Counted from the stretch's first letter, positions 34,765 through 47,586 are shown. The stretch: DNA of 64,000 nucleotides from Marchantia polymorpha subsp. ruderalis (GCA_037833965.1 AP031351.1:19914501-19978500), one strand, 5' to 3'. A program made the numbers and translations. The notes: generated from the sequence alone by a model not told the origin.

Positions 34765-35396
34765 TGCTTGTGACCACCGTCACCCGCGACTATATACGTC
34801 ACCCGCGACTCCTGTCGCCCGTGACCACCGTCGCCAGCGATTGAAAAAATTTGTCATCCGCGACTACCGTTGACAATGTTTTTTGTTGACAACGAGTGCT
34901 GGCGCTTTAACCACGTATGCACTGACCACGTCTACAAAGCACGTTGACCGTAATCACGACCACGTCAGCTTGTATCACGTCTTTCTTCGATTGCGTCCAC
35001 TGACCACATCGTTTGTAGATATCATTCCACCTTCACCTTCTCCGCAGTTAGGTTAACCTCGTAGCTCGGAAAGATGTATGAGAGCCGCTTCGGCCATAGA
35101 GCTCGGAAATGCACGGCTCAGACCCTGCTTGGGGGTAGGAAGATAGAGGAACCGCTTTTGGTCCTGCCTTGAAGGTGGCTCTCGAGGGGGTGATAGGTTT
35201 AGGGTTTAGAGTCTTTCCTAGATGGGCCGCCTCGGGGGATGAAGGGAAGGCTTTCTTCGACCACGACCATGTCCCTTACCACGACTACACCACAATCTCA
35301 ACCGTAACCACGTTCGGTTCAACTACGACCACAACTGACCACGTTTGCTCACGACCACGTTCACAATGACCTCCTTCGAACACAACCACGAAACAA
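34740..35396 (-). other. Copia 5' leader with short CACCCGCGAC-type repeats
   Basis: Between gag and the primer binding site lies a ~650-bp untranslated leader. Near 34745-34865 the words GTCACCCGCGACTA and GTGACCACCGTC recur imperfectly, and near 35260-35395 CACGACCACGT-type words recur. A TTTAGGGTTTAG telomere-like word sits at 35206-35217. No open frame of interest is seen. Confidence 0.6.
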
Positions 35397-35409
35397 GGCT
35401 CTTGTACCA
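35397..35409 (-). other. Primer binding site of the copia element
   Basis: On the minus strand TGGTACAAGAGCC starts a few bases after the 5' LTR. It closely resembles TGGTATCAGAGC, the complement of the initiator Met tRNA 3' end used by plant copia elements. Confidence 0.75.
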
Positions 35410-35414
35410 TTTCT

Positions 35415-35664
35415 TGACGTAAAACCTAAAACCAAGTAAGAATCACATGAAAATCATACGAGACACTCATATAACGTGGTTCATCCTCAAGGACTACGTC
35501 CACGGTTGAAATACGCGATAAGGTTTACTGAACAATGAATACACAATACAGCTTCTGATAGAAGCTTTGGCCTTGGAGGTATATTTATACCCAAAGCCAG
35601 CGACTCACCTAGCTATAAATAGCTAGAACATGAGTTTACTCCTTAACCGGTTTTAACCTCAACA
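35415..35664 (-). repeat. Copia 5' LTR
   Basis: 250 bp pairing with 30046-30295, with the same TG...CA ends and TAGCTATAAATAGCTA motif. Differences from the other LTR number about thirty by eye. Confidence 0.92.
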
Positions 35665-37829
35665 CAAATCACATAATTAGGCTTTTAGCTTTGCAAACAG
35701 TAGATTCATAATCTAATCCACATCCCAATTGACTTAAGTGGTGAAGATTTGAACATCTATCAATAAATGTCACTTATGACGTTATTTATTTTGCTTTTAA
35801 AGATTTCTTTACGAATCAATAATTACAATCAAACCGTTTGCGCTCTATGCTAAATTCACATTCATTTGCAATTGTAGAACATTTTTTGCTCTACAATTCT
35901 TAGTAAACTATATCTTTCATCATTTTGTAGCATTTTGAAATTGCTTTAGCTATCTTAATTTTTTGATCATTAATGTGATATAGATTTTGATCTAATATTT
36001 TCAAAATTCAAATTTTTTTAAAGAAAATGTAGGTGGTTTTTATTTTATGTGTTGTATCCAAATATCGATCCTTGTTGAATATTAAATAAATGACTTTTTG
36101 AGTTTAATATGTTGTTGTTGAAATTCAAATGTTGTCACAAAATGTAATATTTTGACATACTTGTTGTCTCCTTTGTTTGTTTTTGGCTATTCTCATATTT
36201 TATGTTTCAAAAGTATCCAAATATCGATCCTTGTTGAATATTAAATAAATGACTTTTTGAGTTTAATATGTTGTTGTTGAAATTCAAATGTTGTCACAAA
36301 ATGTAATATTTTGACATACTTGTTGTCTCCTTTGTTTGTTTTTGGCTATTCTCATATTTTATGTTTCAAAAGTGAAAAATAATGTTGAATCATAATCAAA
36401 AAGAAAAATGAAAACAAAACAAAACTTGCTTTATAAAACTTTTTTTCTTCTTCCTTCAATACTTTGCTTCACTCTGTTTAAAAAATCACGCATTTAGTGC
36501 TTTATCATGAGATTGACTTGCCAAAACTCACTTGAAAATCAACCATTATTTTTTGATTAAATTTGCAATACCTTCAATATCTTAATATTTTGAAAGCAAC
36601 AAAGGTTGTTTTGTTTTATCTCAAAATTTTATAATTTTGTAAAATTCTACTTTGTTTGAGTGACTTGTATTGAATATGATGTTGAACTAAATATCAGTCT
36701 ATCACAATTTTTTTCTCATGATACTCATAAAGTTTATTAGTCAAACTTTGTGGTTTTGCAGCAACAAAGCTCAAACATAATAAATATGAGCAAAGCAATA
36801 TGATATTTTAATATCAATTGTTGCACGTGTTTCACACACTACTTCAACCAATTGTAAAAAAATTTCACACGGGGAAAGTCAAACGCATTCATTCACATAC
36901 ATGTCAACACAAAAATGCACGTGCACATACAAATCACTCTAAATATACACGATTCACTCCTATCACCAACGCTCATGAAGTATATTATGATTTATTAAAA
37001 AAAAGTAAAATATATGTTTCAGATCTTTTTTCATTCTTTTATAAAGTGTTTGTTTAAGCAGCTTCACTAACTTAGATTTAACTAATGTGAGTAATCAAAA
37101 TACATGAATTAAACTCAAAAAGAACAAATAATATGTTCAAATGATGATCATAAATTCTTTTAGCATGAGTACATATGAAAGAATACCTTAGGAACAATTA
37201 TTTTTTCAAGTGTCGTTTCAAGCCACAAGATTTTAAAAAATTTTTAATTCTTAAATTTGCTTTGTCAAAGCTAGACTTACAGCGTGTAAAACTATAATAT
37301 GAATTATTTATAAGCGGATTAAATTTGTAAAATTTTGACTCAAATAATATTTCATCATGTAATAGATGTGATGAATATTTTTACTAATAGTTAGTTGGAT
37401 TATAGTGATCAAATATTAGGATTGATTGTTATGTATCTGTTAAAATTTATAAATTTTTTTTTATCAAATTTAGTTTAAAATTATATCCTAAAATGTAAAA
37501 AATAAAGTAAATTTCAATATATCACTTGTGAAAACAAAAGATTATTTTTTAAAATAGAAAATCTCAAATTGATTTCATTCAGCAATTTTATCACATGTGA
37601 TGTTATTGAAAGTATAATTCAACATAGAAATATGTTTTGTTTATCTTTTTTTACATTATCTTCAAATGTAAACTTTACAAATGTTGTCAATTCTCTCACA
37701 AATGTTAAGATTGTAAAAGAAAATAATTCATGATTGATAAATTTTATTTTTTTTACAAGTGTCAAGTTTAAAATAATAAAAAAATAACTTTTTTCTTATT
37801 TTTCTTTGAGTTTTGATTGGATATAATTA
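35665..37829. other. AT-rich intergenic DNA, no gene seen
   Basis: Strongly AT-rich, with no coding frame worth calling. It contains the 159-bp exact duplication at 36054-36373. Confidence 0.6.
36054..36373. repeat. Exact 159-bp tandem duplication
   Basis: The block starting GTATCCAAATATCGATCC at 36054 is repeated immediately at 36213 and ends with ATGTTTCAAAAG in both copies. I see no difference between copies, so the duplication is recent, or an assembly artefact. Confidence 0.9.
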
Positions 37830-38501
37830 CAGTAGAACCTGTTTAGATTAATATTGTCTAATGTAATAACCTGTGATAACTAATATATACAGAGTTCCAA
37901 GTCGGGCCCGTGTATTTATTAATAAACCTCCAAAAATTAATAATTTATATTCACAGGCAGTCCCAAAACTTTTTTATATTAATAACCACTGCAGAGAAAT
38001 GAAGTGGGTTGCGAGGGGCAGAGACCGTAGCTGAGGTGGATGGATACGAAGGACATGTGTCACATAACTCTTGACCTGACTGTCCCAACTCGGATTCTTT
38101 CTCGCGGCAGCCTTGCCAAGAATGACTGAATATCGAAATGCATTTGTTCAAGTACGAGCTCTCTCTCGTCTTCCCTTCCTTCCTCCATTCCTTTAAGAAA
38201 CAATAACTTCAAGAATGCTTTGTGTTCTTGACACACATGTTTTTTTTCCTTTGGAGTGCAGCTTACGGGTTTGACGACAGCGCTATAACACTACTGAGCT
38301 CGACATAATTCAATCTCGAAACATGTCTCCTTGTTACATCGAGACATTAGCTTTCCATACAGAACCAATGACTCTAGTCAATGTGCAAATAACTGTCCCA
38401 CCACAAATGATGCGAATAGAGAAACTCTCTTTATTAATAAACTGTCTAAATTAATATAGAATCGCAGGTCACTGCAGTATTAACTGAAACAGGTTCTACT
38501 G
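37830..38501. mobile_element. Pogo-type (Tc1/mariner superfamily) MITE
   Basis: 672 bp bounded by terminal inverted repeats CAGTAGAACCTGTTT (37830-37844) and its exact inverse complement (38487-38501); similarity continues further in at TTAATA. TA dinucleotides flank both ends (37828-37829 and 38502-38503), as expected of Tc1/mariner target duplication. CAGTAGAACCT ends are characteristic of pogo-like MITEs. The interior has a GC-richer core (about 37990-38300) and no transposase, so it is non-autonomous. Confidence 0.85.
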
Positions 38502-38503
38502 TA

Positions 38504-40560
38504 TCAGGATTTTTTTCCACTTAAAATTTAAAAAATTTAAAACTAATTTATGTGAGAATTAAAATCATCTTATGAAAAAATGCCTTTAGTTCATTTCAAA
38601 TATTTATTAATTTTATTTTCAATATCAATAACATGAATGTAATCAATAAATCTGAATCTTAAATATAAAAAAATATATTTTAAAAATAAATCAAAATCTT
38701 TTTTTAAATACAAAAATTTGATATTATGATTTTGATAATAATAATTTTCTTTTGATTCATATCAATTGTCTAAATAATTGATTAAAAAATTGATGATACC
38801 TATTAATAAATAGTCAAGCTCAAAATAGATACTAAATTATTATTTTTATAATAAAACTAAATACCAAGAAAATTAAAATATTTTCCCGATGGATTAAAAA
38901 AATTAGAGGGAATTTATATTTATGTAAAAGTGATGGATGTTTAATAATTTGAGAATTCCAATTTTTATAAAATTTATAATTTTTTTTTATCTAATTTATT
39001 TCCGTCTTTGGAAAATTTCACATTATATGCATATTTCAATAATAATACGAAACAAGAGTTGTGCACATTTAATGTTTATGATGCACGTTTTTGTGTTAAA
39101 AAAATTTTCAACTTGACATTATGAATGATTTAAAAATGTAAAATCTAAATGAGTAAAAATGCTCTCCAACGAGATGAGATAAGAATTGAAATTTTCTCTA
39201 TGAGAAAGTTGGTAATTTAAGAAAAAGTATGATTTAAATAGTGGAAGTGAAGATCATGAAGATATGTTAACAATCACATAATATGTAAATGCAACCTCAA
39301 TACGTTAAATTAGCATTACTTTGATTTTTAGTTTTTTGGCTTGCAAATAATTGCAACGTACTGCTTGGTTTGATGAGAAAGACATCTAATGGTTTTAACG
39401 AATTATAGAAGTTTAGAAGTTTTTTTAATTTGTAAAAAAAAAAGGTGAAAAGTCATGCATAATGATTTACAAGAGGAAATAGAATTTTATATCAAAAAGA
39501 TTGGAAATAAAAACAAAAATTGCACGTGAGAGTTGGTACATCTGCATTGTAGTCAGAAGTTGTCATCGAGTCAGAAGTTGTCATGGCCCTCCCTAGATTC
39601 ACAGCTGAGGCCTTGGAGTCTGGCAGCTACGAAACCAGTGGCATGGCCCCCCCTAACTTGTTTTAAAATTTTCGCCTGAAGCGCCCAATTAAGGCGCCCA
39701 CCCCTGGCCTTAGATCCTGGCTCCGCCACTGACTGTATTCTCTTTTTATTCTCTTGTAATTAATTACAAAAATCATTTCTTGCTGCTACTGATTTGTTAC
39801 GAGAATTACTCAAAAGCGATTGACATTGTAAGGAGAAAAATATATTCATGTCAATATCACCCAACTCAACTCAGTTAACGATAAGTTTAACTGAGTTGGG
39901 TCTTAATTCAGTTTTAAAATTCACTATAGTCAATACTGTCTTCTTGTTGATTACTCATGAGATACTAATGTATAAATAGATTGTAAATGATGTAAAGATA
40001 AAATACATGAGTGTATTACAGCTCGAGATAAACGTAAATGAATATTTCCTAAATTACAAATGACCAAACAAACTATATAGTTGAATTTCGAGTATTGAGT
40101 AAATTGCTATAGTCCTCATTTAGATTGTGCTTAAACCTTATTATATTCCTTGTAATCGGGCATATTACCCTATGAATATAACTAAATTTCCACATTCTTC
40201 AGTTCTGGATGTAAGAGAAGTTTAACATATATCCCGTGGCTTAAACCAGACTGGCGCTTGTGATTCTAGTTGTGGAAGCACACGTTTTGACTCGCATGAT
40301 TGTATTCTTATTACAAATAATTGTGCTCCATTGTAACTAGATTGCATATTCGCGCTTGTAATTTTTGCTTGGTGATATCTTGGATGCACACGTTGGGTAC
40401 GCATGATGTTACTTTATCACAAATAATTGTGCCTAAACTTGAACTAGTCCAAGATGTGCTGCTTGTACGGGGATAACACATAAAACAAGGGTAATGTGGA
40501 CATTCAACAGGATGAACTTCTCTGTTCGTCCCTGGAGCCTCAAATGTGTTCTTAAACCCC
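38504..40560. other. AT-rich intergenic DNA, no gene seen
   Basis: No recognisable gene. It contains a possible short hAT-like remnant (39636-39731) and a hairpin at 39867-39898 (CAACTCAGTTAA and its inverse complement around 8 nt). From about 40400 composition approaches that of the MYG1 promoter. Confidence 0.55.
39636..39731. mobile_element. Possible hAT-like miniature element remnant
   Basis: The right end, read on minus, is CAGTGGCGGAGCCAGGATC, a motif I associate with hAT-type terminal repeats in plants. The left end starts CAGTGGCATGGCC. Only the first 7 bp match exactly, and the 8-bp flanks do not match each other, so this may be a partial copy. Confidence 0.25.
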
Positions 40561-40568
40561 AAACCCTA
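40561..40568 (+). promoter_or_regulatory. Telo-box upstream of MYG1
   Basis: AAACCCTA lies 58 bp before the MYG1 start codon. Telo-boxes are found near the 5' ends of many plant growth and translation genes; activity here is inferred. Confidence 0.4.
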
Positions 40569-40625
40569 GAGCTGCTGTGTCAATTGGAGGTCGAACACTG
40601 AGGAGAAAAATCTGTGTGGTTCTTC

Positions 40626-43600
40626 ATGTGGTCGAGGGGATTGTCAAGCCTATGTGCTCGCCACTCCCGCATTTGCTTATCGGCCACGGTGTTTCAACCG
40701 CTTGAATTGCCGTTGCTCTCCTCGTGGAGATTCTTGGAAGGTAACGCGATTGCGAGCAGGGTCGTCATGACGGGGACCTCACAGGTCGCAGCTTCGGTGG
40801 CCGATTTTTCCACTGCCGGGACTCTGAAGAGAAAGCAGGAGAAAAAGGTTGGCACACACAATGGCACTTTCCATTGCGATGAGGCCCTGGGATGTTTTAT
40901 GATCCGCTTGACAGAGAAATTCGCTGGAGCAGAAATTGTTCGCACGAGAGATCAAAAGGTATGCATTCCCGCACACTCGTGTACTTAGTTTTGAGATGTT
41001 TTGTCCACCCATTTTCTGTCCACATAGGCATTCATCAGGAGCTAGTCAGGGCATCCCATGCTCAAATTTTGACTTGTGTAGGTCAATCAACCGCGGTTGT
41101 AGTGTCATTTTTGTGAGCGAGCCCAAGTCTCGCGTGAGATTCGTGTAGGTGGATTCATTGTTTTTTGGTTTTAGATTCACTGGTTTGGAAGGGATATTCC
41201 TGCGGCGTGAGCTGATGTGCTAAACTTATTCATTCACTGCGCAGATTCTTGATGCTCTTGATGCAGTGCTCGATGTTGGAGGCATTTACAATCCAGCCAC
41301 AGATCGTTATGACCACCATCAGCGAGGATTTGACCAGGTTTTTGGCCATGGTTTCAGCACCAAGCTCAGTAGTGCTGGCCTCGTATACAAGGTTATTCCT
41401 CATCCCATTTCAATCTGCGTTGTCGATTTCCTCTGTTAGTAATTGGTCCCAGTGAAGTGAGCCTTCAGGTTTCTTCCTTTACGTGAGCAAGTTCTGTGCG
41501 TCTCGTACACTAACTGGTTATCATTTCTTTCCAACAGCATTTTGGAGAAGAGATTGTGGCCAAGGAGCTTGGGTTAGATAAAACCCACCCGGATGTGCAA
41601 AAAATTTATCTTGCAGTCTACAAAAGTTTCATGGAGGTAAAGAGTCCAATAACTGCATTTTTGGGTTTGCCTGGTTTCTTGAAGTTTGTTTCTTCTTGTT
41701 TCTCCCACCTTACACATAAATTATCTTGTGACTGTCTTTTCATCGAGCATGATGTGGTCAGACTGCTCAAATAGATTGTTGAATACTCGTACAATTCTAA
41801 ATGCCTCACCTTCTACTCTCCCTCCAACATATGATAAGGAACTTTTGATTTGTTACGAGAGTCTTCCAGATTCACATGTTTTGTCGGTAATCTGTGTGAA
41901 CGGTCCTCACGAGATATGACCATGAGCACAATGATACCGTTTCGCTTTTGCCGAAGCTTAAGTGTGCTTTGGCTCCGGTTTGAATGTTACTGTGAATCAT
42001 CTGTATGGTCTATTATGACTTCTCTCGATCTAGTCTGTGTCGTAGTTCACTAGGTTGCAGCGACTACACGCTGAGCAATACGTATGATGATACGCATAGT
42101 TCATTTGAGCTTAATTGTGCGATGAAAATGATCACAGCATTGTCTTTCGCTCCTATCTGACGTTATTGCGAGTTGCACCTTTCAATGCCACCAGCGTTTT
42201 GCTGCCTTAAGTATCCTCTGCTTTATGATTTTTGACAAAAATAGTACATCTACCATTAGCGTTCTGCGGAAATGACTAAAGCATCGTGTCTTGCCCGTCT
42301 GATTCTGTGGGCTTAATTACTGACCACCGCTTAGATCACCGTCAGTATTCACCTCTGCGTAATGTTCTTGCAAGAACTAGCTTTCGCGAATGAGAAGTTA
42401 GATGACCGTCATCACTTTATAAAAGCTATCGTAAGAAGCGATCCTCTGGTGGATCTTATAAGATTTTCCCCTTGGTTCTTTCCTGTGCTTTAAGAAGAAA
42501 CTCAAACAGAAAGTTCAGCATAGTTCATGTGGTGACTATGTATACTAAATTGTTGCACACCTGTCTGACGCATCTCAAGCATCAAATCTGTCGAAGTTTA
42601 CAATGTGGCACTTTTCACATGCAAGGGAAAATATGTTGTTCTGCATTGGCTCCCGGGTGATGATGTGCATTTTATATCTGAGAACGTCAGTGCATTTTAA
42701 ATTAAACGTGATATTTTTCAGTTTCTCCGGGACATAGTTTGATATGGAAAGCTCTAGTGCACTTTAGCGTTACATTCTCTATCCTATCAAAAAGGAACTA
42801 CTGTATCTCCGCTAGACACTAGAACGATTACGATAAGGATAGTTCATCCAAGCATATTGTACCCTAAATACGAGAAGAATATTATCTTCCTGCTGTAGAA
42901 CTAGATACTCCTCATGGAACTCATCGAAGTGTCCAATACTGTCATTTTTAATGACTTTCCGACCCTTCTGACTTTGAGTCTTACTTGCAATGAAGGCGAT
43001 CGACGGCGTCGACAACGGTGTGAATCAATATGATACGGATTTGGTCCCCAAGTATGTCAATGACACTCATTTATCAGCAAGAGTGGGACGACTCAACCCT
43101 GACTGGATGGATGAGCAGACAGCGGAGAAAGAAGATGAAGCGTTTCACCGGGCTATGGATCTGACCGGAAAAGAGTTTATGGAGGTGATTTTCAATCCGA
43201 TTTTTTTCCTAGTGCTATCTACCGGATTTCATTCCCCTGTAAATCTGAAAGTGGAAGGAACGAGGGTGGAACTACTTTGTTGTGTATAGCCCTCGCTATG
43301 TCTTCTTCTTATCCATCCACTATCTGTTTGAGGAAACCAGAAGGTCTCGACCTTACCAAAATGACTATAATTGAGGTGAACTGCAGCTTAAATTGTGACA
43401 GTCGCAAATTTTAACGAATCTCTTTTAAAATAATTCATGGTTTTTGATTGCGTTGAGTAACCACTAGTATGGGTACACTCTCGGGGTCTGATCTGTCATT
43501 CTAGAATTGCGTAGATGATTTGTAAGTGGGTGTAGATGCGAAGCTGATCGAGAGGAGAACGATTCCCGAGTTTCGTTTTCCTGTGATGGATCAGTCTACT

Positions 43601-44663
43601 GAAACCAAAACGATACTTATTGTGTTTCCATGTGGGTTTTAATAGTGATCCTTTTAAGTTTGTCACACCGCTTTTGAAAGATGTCTTTTCTGACATATTT
43701 GAGATACTGAAGATTGAAACTTCTGTTGTCCTGCTGTTGCAGTCTCTTAGCTATTATGCCAAGTCATGGCTACCGGCGAGATCTATTGTGGCCGAAAGTC
43801 TAGCAGCCAGAATGGAAGCACATGAAAGCGGGGAAATCATGATATTGAAGCAGTTTTGTCCGGTATAGTCTCAGCATATCGCTACTCGTGCATGTTGGCC
43901 GAACATGTTTGAAGCCGCTTGCAGTTTTTTAATGAATATCATAATTGGGTGGATATCAGAGCTGGGAATGAATGGGCTAACGACAACCAGCACTTCACTT
44001 TCTAGGAGAATTGGTCCACGTAGTGATAAGGGAGACAACGCTGAATTTTTCTTGCAATATTATCTTTAACCGTCCACCTTGAAGGTGTGCCACCTTATGC
44101 ACAGCTTAAACAAATGCTTTGTCGTGTCTTTTGTTTGCAGTGGAAGCAGCACTTATTCGAGATTGAGTCAGAACAGGGTTTGAATCCGACAATCAAATAT
44201 GTTGTTTATGAGGTATTTCTGTTGGACCTGTTTAAAAAATCAAACGTATGAGTGTCTTAACTGTATTGAAAGTCTTACTTATTTGCAAAGCACTATTAAT
44301 GGAGGAATTAAAAGCCGTGTAGTATGGAAAACCCGGCGTGAAAGCGCTCCTGTCTGAGCTTCATATCGAAATCCTCTGTTAAAAGTTTTGCCTTCATATC
44401 GAAATTCCTTTAAGACTTCTGTGTTGGTGCCTGTCCAGGATGAACGTAGCGGCCAGTGGCGTGTCCAAGCTGTAGCTGTTGCGCCCGGAAAGTTCGAGAG
44501 CCGGAAGCCCCTGCCAGTCCAATGGCGAGGTCTTCGTGATGATGAGCTTTCCAAGGAGTGTGGAATTGACGGCTGTGTATTTGTACACATGAGTGGATTT
44601 ATTGGTGGTGCCAAATCATTCAGTGGGACTCTAGAGATGGCAAGAAAAGCCCTTAGTTTCTAA
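40626..44663 (+). CDS. MYG1: MYG1 family (UPF0160) protein, putative exonuclease
   Basis: Seven exons, all GT-AG and in phase, give 394 residues: 40626-40958, 41245-41391, 41538-41636, 42996-43184, 43743-43862, 44141-44212 and 44439-44663. The core starts VGTHNGTFHCDEALGCFM (~residue 80), with Asp/His metal-ligand motifs as in DHH phosphoesterases, then YDHHQRGFDQVFG. Further family signatures are HFGEEIVAKELG, IDGVDNGVNQY, the WLPARSIV block, and the C-terminal CVFVHMSGFIGGAKS. MYG1 proteins act on RNA in nucleus and mitochondria in animals. The first ~50 residues (MWSRGLSSLCARHSRIC) are Arg-rich and nearly free of acids, like a mitochondrial presequence; an internal Met in VVMTGTSQ would remove it. 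The length exceeds the usual ~370 by that extension. Intron 3 (1.36 kb) is the longest. Confidence 0.95.
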
Positions 44664-46376
44664 TGGAGAGTGTCTAGATCACGTACAATATACGTAGGAA
44701 AAACACGCAATTTTACAATTAGATTCATATTGGATATAGATCTGTCGGACGAATTCAGCTATCACAGCAGCGTCGTGACACACCCAATTTGTGGATCAGC
44801 ACGACAGAGGACGAAGAGATCTAGCGGATGAATGCAACCGTCACTGGTGTATCATGTTTCGGGTAGTGGAGTAGTCACTTTTTGTGAAATATCGTAAAGT
44901 TATAGATGTATAGAGGAGATAATTAGGCACAAAGAGCAGCGTGGAGGCGCCAGCGTGCAAACGAATGTAAGGTGGCTCCTATTCTATTTGGTATGACGAA
45001 GGACATTGGAAATTTTCCAAGGCCTTCAGGAATTAACTTCTAAAAGGTGAAACCTGAAATAAGGTTTCTAGTCAACTCAAACCTTCTTGGTTTAAATAGA
45101 AAAGTGAGCCTCTGTGGGTATGTCCAATGGATCAAAGCGGACGTGCAGTGGGAATAAGAGTTGATGCCTCAAGTAAGTTTTTTAATATTGTTTAGTGAAT
45201 CAATACTTGTGTACTGTTTGTAAATACTGAATTACTTAGAATAAGTCATATTGTTAAAGTTACATTAAAACTATACATACATACTTTTGTGCCTGAGTAA
45301 TTGTCCAATTTCAGTATATGGACGAAAAGCATCAGAGAGCTAAATTCAATATCACCTATATACATTAGCTAAAATTGTCCAAAGAAGAAGAGAATTCAAT
45401 TCTAACATCAATATAGATAAATTAGATAATGTTCGTTTCCAGTCCGTAAAGTATTAGTTTCTACGTCGATTTTATTCCTTCTTATTTATTCGACTTTAAT
45501 TGAAACTTCTGGTATAATTATCAACTAAGAACTTTACTATTAATTTGAAATGATTTCAGTAAATTGATAAGAAAGTATGCAATATGATATTAAATTATTT
45601 ACTATAATTCATTCATTTTAGAAAGTTGATATAATTATCACTTTAGAAAAATGATAGAATAGCATGACTACAATCATTACGTTGTAATATTTGACTCAAA
45701 ATCAAAGGTAATGATTTCATTTCTTTATGCTACTAATATCATGATATGCATGGTTCAAATTATACAAAAATGACTATGTGTGCATGTCGAAAATCTTTTG
45801 TTGATATTGTGACTAAAGATAGTTGTGTAGATTGAATCATAATTGAGTTGAATTCAGTTTATTGAATATAATTTATAGATTGAAGTTTTTTGAAAAAGTT
45901 ATTTCCATACTCAAGATCTTACAAGGTTCATCTACAAAAAGGTCTAGAGATTTATAATCAAACTATGCTTTTTTAATCAACTTAAAATGCATAATATGAT
46001 TCATATCGTTTTATACCATATATGTATTGATCTAAAATCAAAAAAAGTGTGAAAAATATTGAATTCCACAATAAGAAACAATTCTAATAACAAATTTCTT
46101 GGTTACACTTGTAATTAGATATCAATTATAGATTGCTGTTTATATATATATATATATATATATGATAGGATATGATTAAATTGATTAGTTTTGATCATAG
46201 ATTCAATTGAGTGTATTACAGTGTTTGAACTCAGTGCATCATCTTACTGCATACATTCTCCCATTTATGCGCTCTAGCTCCTTTTCAAATTTTGGCAATC
46301 GAATTAGGATAAGGGCAAAAAATTTATTTTTTTGCTTTGCATGTTTTCAGCACTCCCTCGGCAGGGTCCAAGGGGA
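44664..46376. other. Intergenic, AT-rich from about 45170
   Basis: MYG1 3' region followed by AT-rich DNA with no gene. A (TA)n run lies at 46141-46163. Confidence 0.55.
46141..46163. repeat. (TA)n microsatellite
   Basis: Twenty-three bases of alternating TA. Confidence 0.9.
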
Positions 46377-46427
46377 CTTTGTTTTGTCGCACACCACAAT
46401 AGTAAAATACTGTCCGACAAAACAAAG
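46377..46427. repeat. Hairpin with 13-bp perfect arms
   Basis: CTTTGTTTTGTCG (46377-46389) and CGACAAAACAAAG (46415-46427) pair exactly around a 25-nt loop. A second small fold, CTTTCGGGCCGAAAG, follows at 46437-46451. Confidence 0.65.
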
Positions 46428-47586
46428 GGCTAAGGCCTTTCGGGCCGAAAGTCGACCCGATCGCAGCCTCTAAGCTCTCTGCCTTTTTTTCACAAGAAAG
46501 TGCAATCCTCCGCTTTGGACTTGTCTTGCATTGTCATCAGAGATCACAAATACAATAGAACTGAATTGGATTTAATAACATTTATCATTCCAGATTCTTC
46601 CTCAATGCTTCCATGATTAAGCGGTGGAAGATAGTGGATAACAGCATAGACAACATCAGTGGCACATCTAACGTTGGTCTATCTTTGCACACAGTAGAAT
46701 GACTGACTTTCCTTTTTCGTACACAGCACAGGGCACTACAACGTTGTAAAGAGTTCAGAAGTAGGAATGGCTCCGAGCCTCCGGGGGACAAGAGCTTCCG
46801 CTGGCCTCGGTTAGTTCATCCCGCTTGGCTTCGAAAAGCTGAGCGTGTCTCTGAGGTTAGAGATAAGCCAAAACGGGGTCAAGTTGGAGCGAGGAGGTCG
46901 AAAGTGTCAGTTTCCGAGTCGTGGATCGTGATCTGCCAAAGAAAGTGGGTTCCATCGCCAGCTGCGCCATGGCTAACCTTGCGGCGGCGTCGAGTCTGCA
47001 GCCAGTGTTGCACGACAAATATGGCGCTAGAGTATCGGAAGGAGGCGAGTGAAGTCATCACAGCAAGTGGAGGGAGCGCTGCCGTGCCCATGGTGGGGCC
47101 CAGCGGATCTCCGTTCCAACGATCTCCTGCCGCTGCTAAACGGATGTTGAGCCTTCCGTGTCTCCGGCGATATCGGACGGCTCTGCTCACTGTCAGACAT
47201 GGCGATATTCATCGGTTCCCTCCCGGATTCCACATAAAGACGCTCTTTTAGTTGGATTGCAAATATGGTATCAGAGTGCCAGCAGAACTCTTTGACTCCC
47301 TTTTCGGAGACCATGTTCCACATCCTTCCAATCTTCCCGGGATCGTCTTCGAGAATATCGAATGCGAGTATGTGCTATTGGGATTACCGCTCGCTCGGTG
47401 CCAGTTGAATGCACCGAAGATCGGGACGCGAAGCAATACGCTTCGTGGAGGGTGGTTATTTGCTCTCTGGGCTGCGCGGCACGGAAGCCGAAATTTTTAT
47501 GGAAAACTTACTCGGAAAATTGGCGTCCACGGCATTGATGGGATGGGCGGATCTGCACTTAGTGTATACTTTCTTGGATTTCTTGG

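Larger units (their letters stand above)
30046..35664 (-). mobile_element. Ty1/copia LTR retrotransposon, degenerate
   Basis: The element lies on the minus strand: 5' LTR 35415-35664, primer binding site 35397-35409, gag, protease, integrase, reverse transcriptase and RNase H in copia order, polypurine tract 30297-30306, 3' LTR 30046-30295. The coding part is split by frameshifts and stops, so it is not autonomous. The two 250-bp LTRs are about 85-90% identical by eye, so the insertion is old. With TG...CA borders the flanking bases (ATTCT on the left, CAAAT on the right) do not match as a target-site duplication. Confidence 0.93.
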
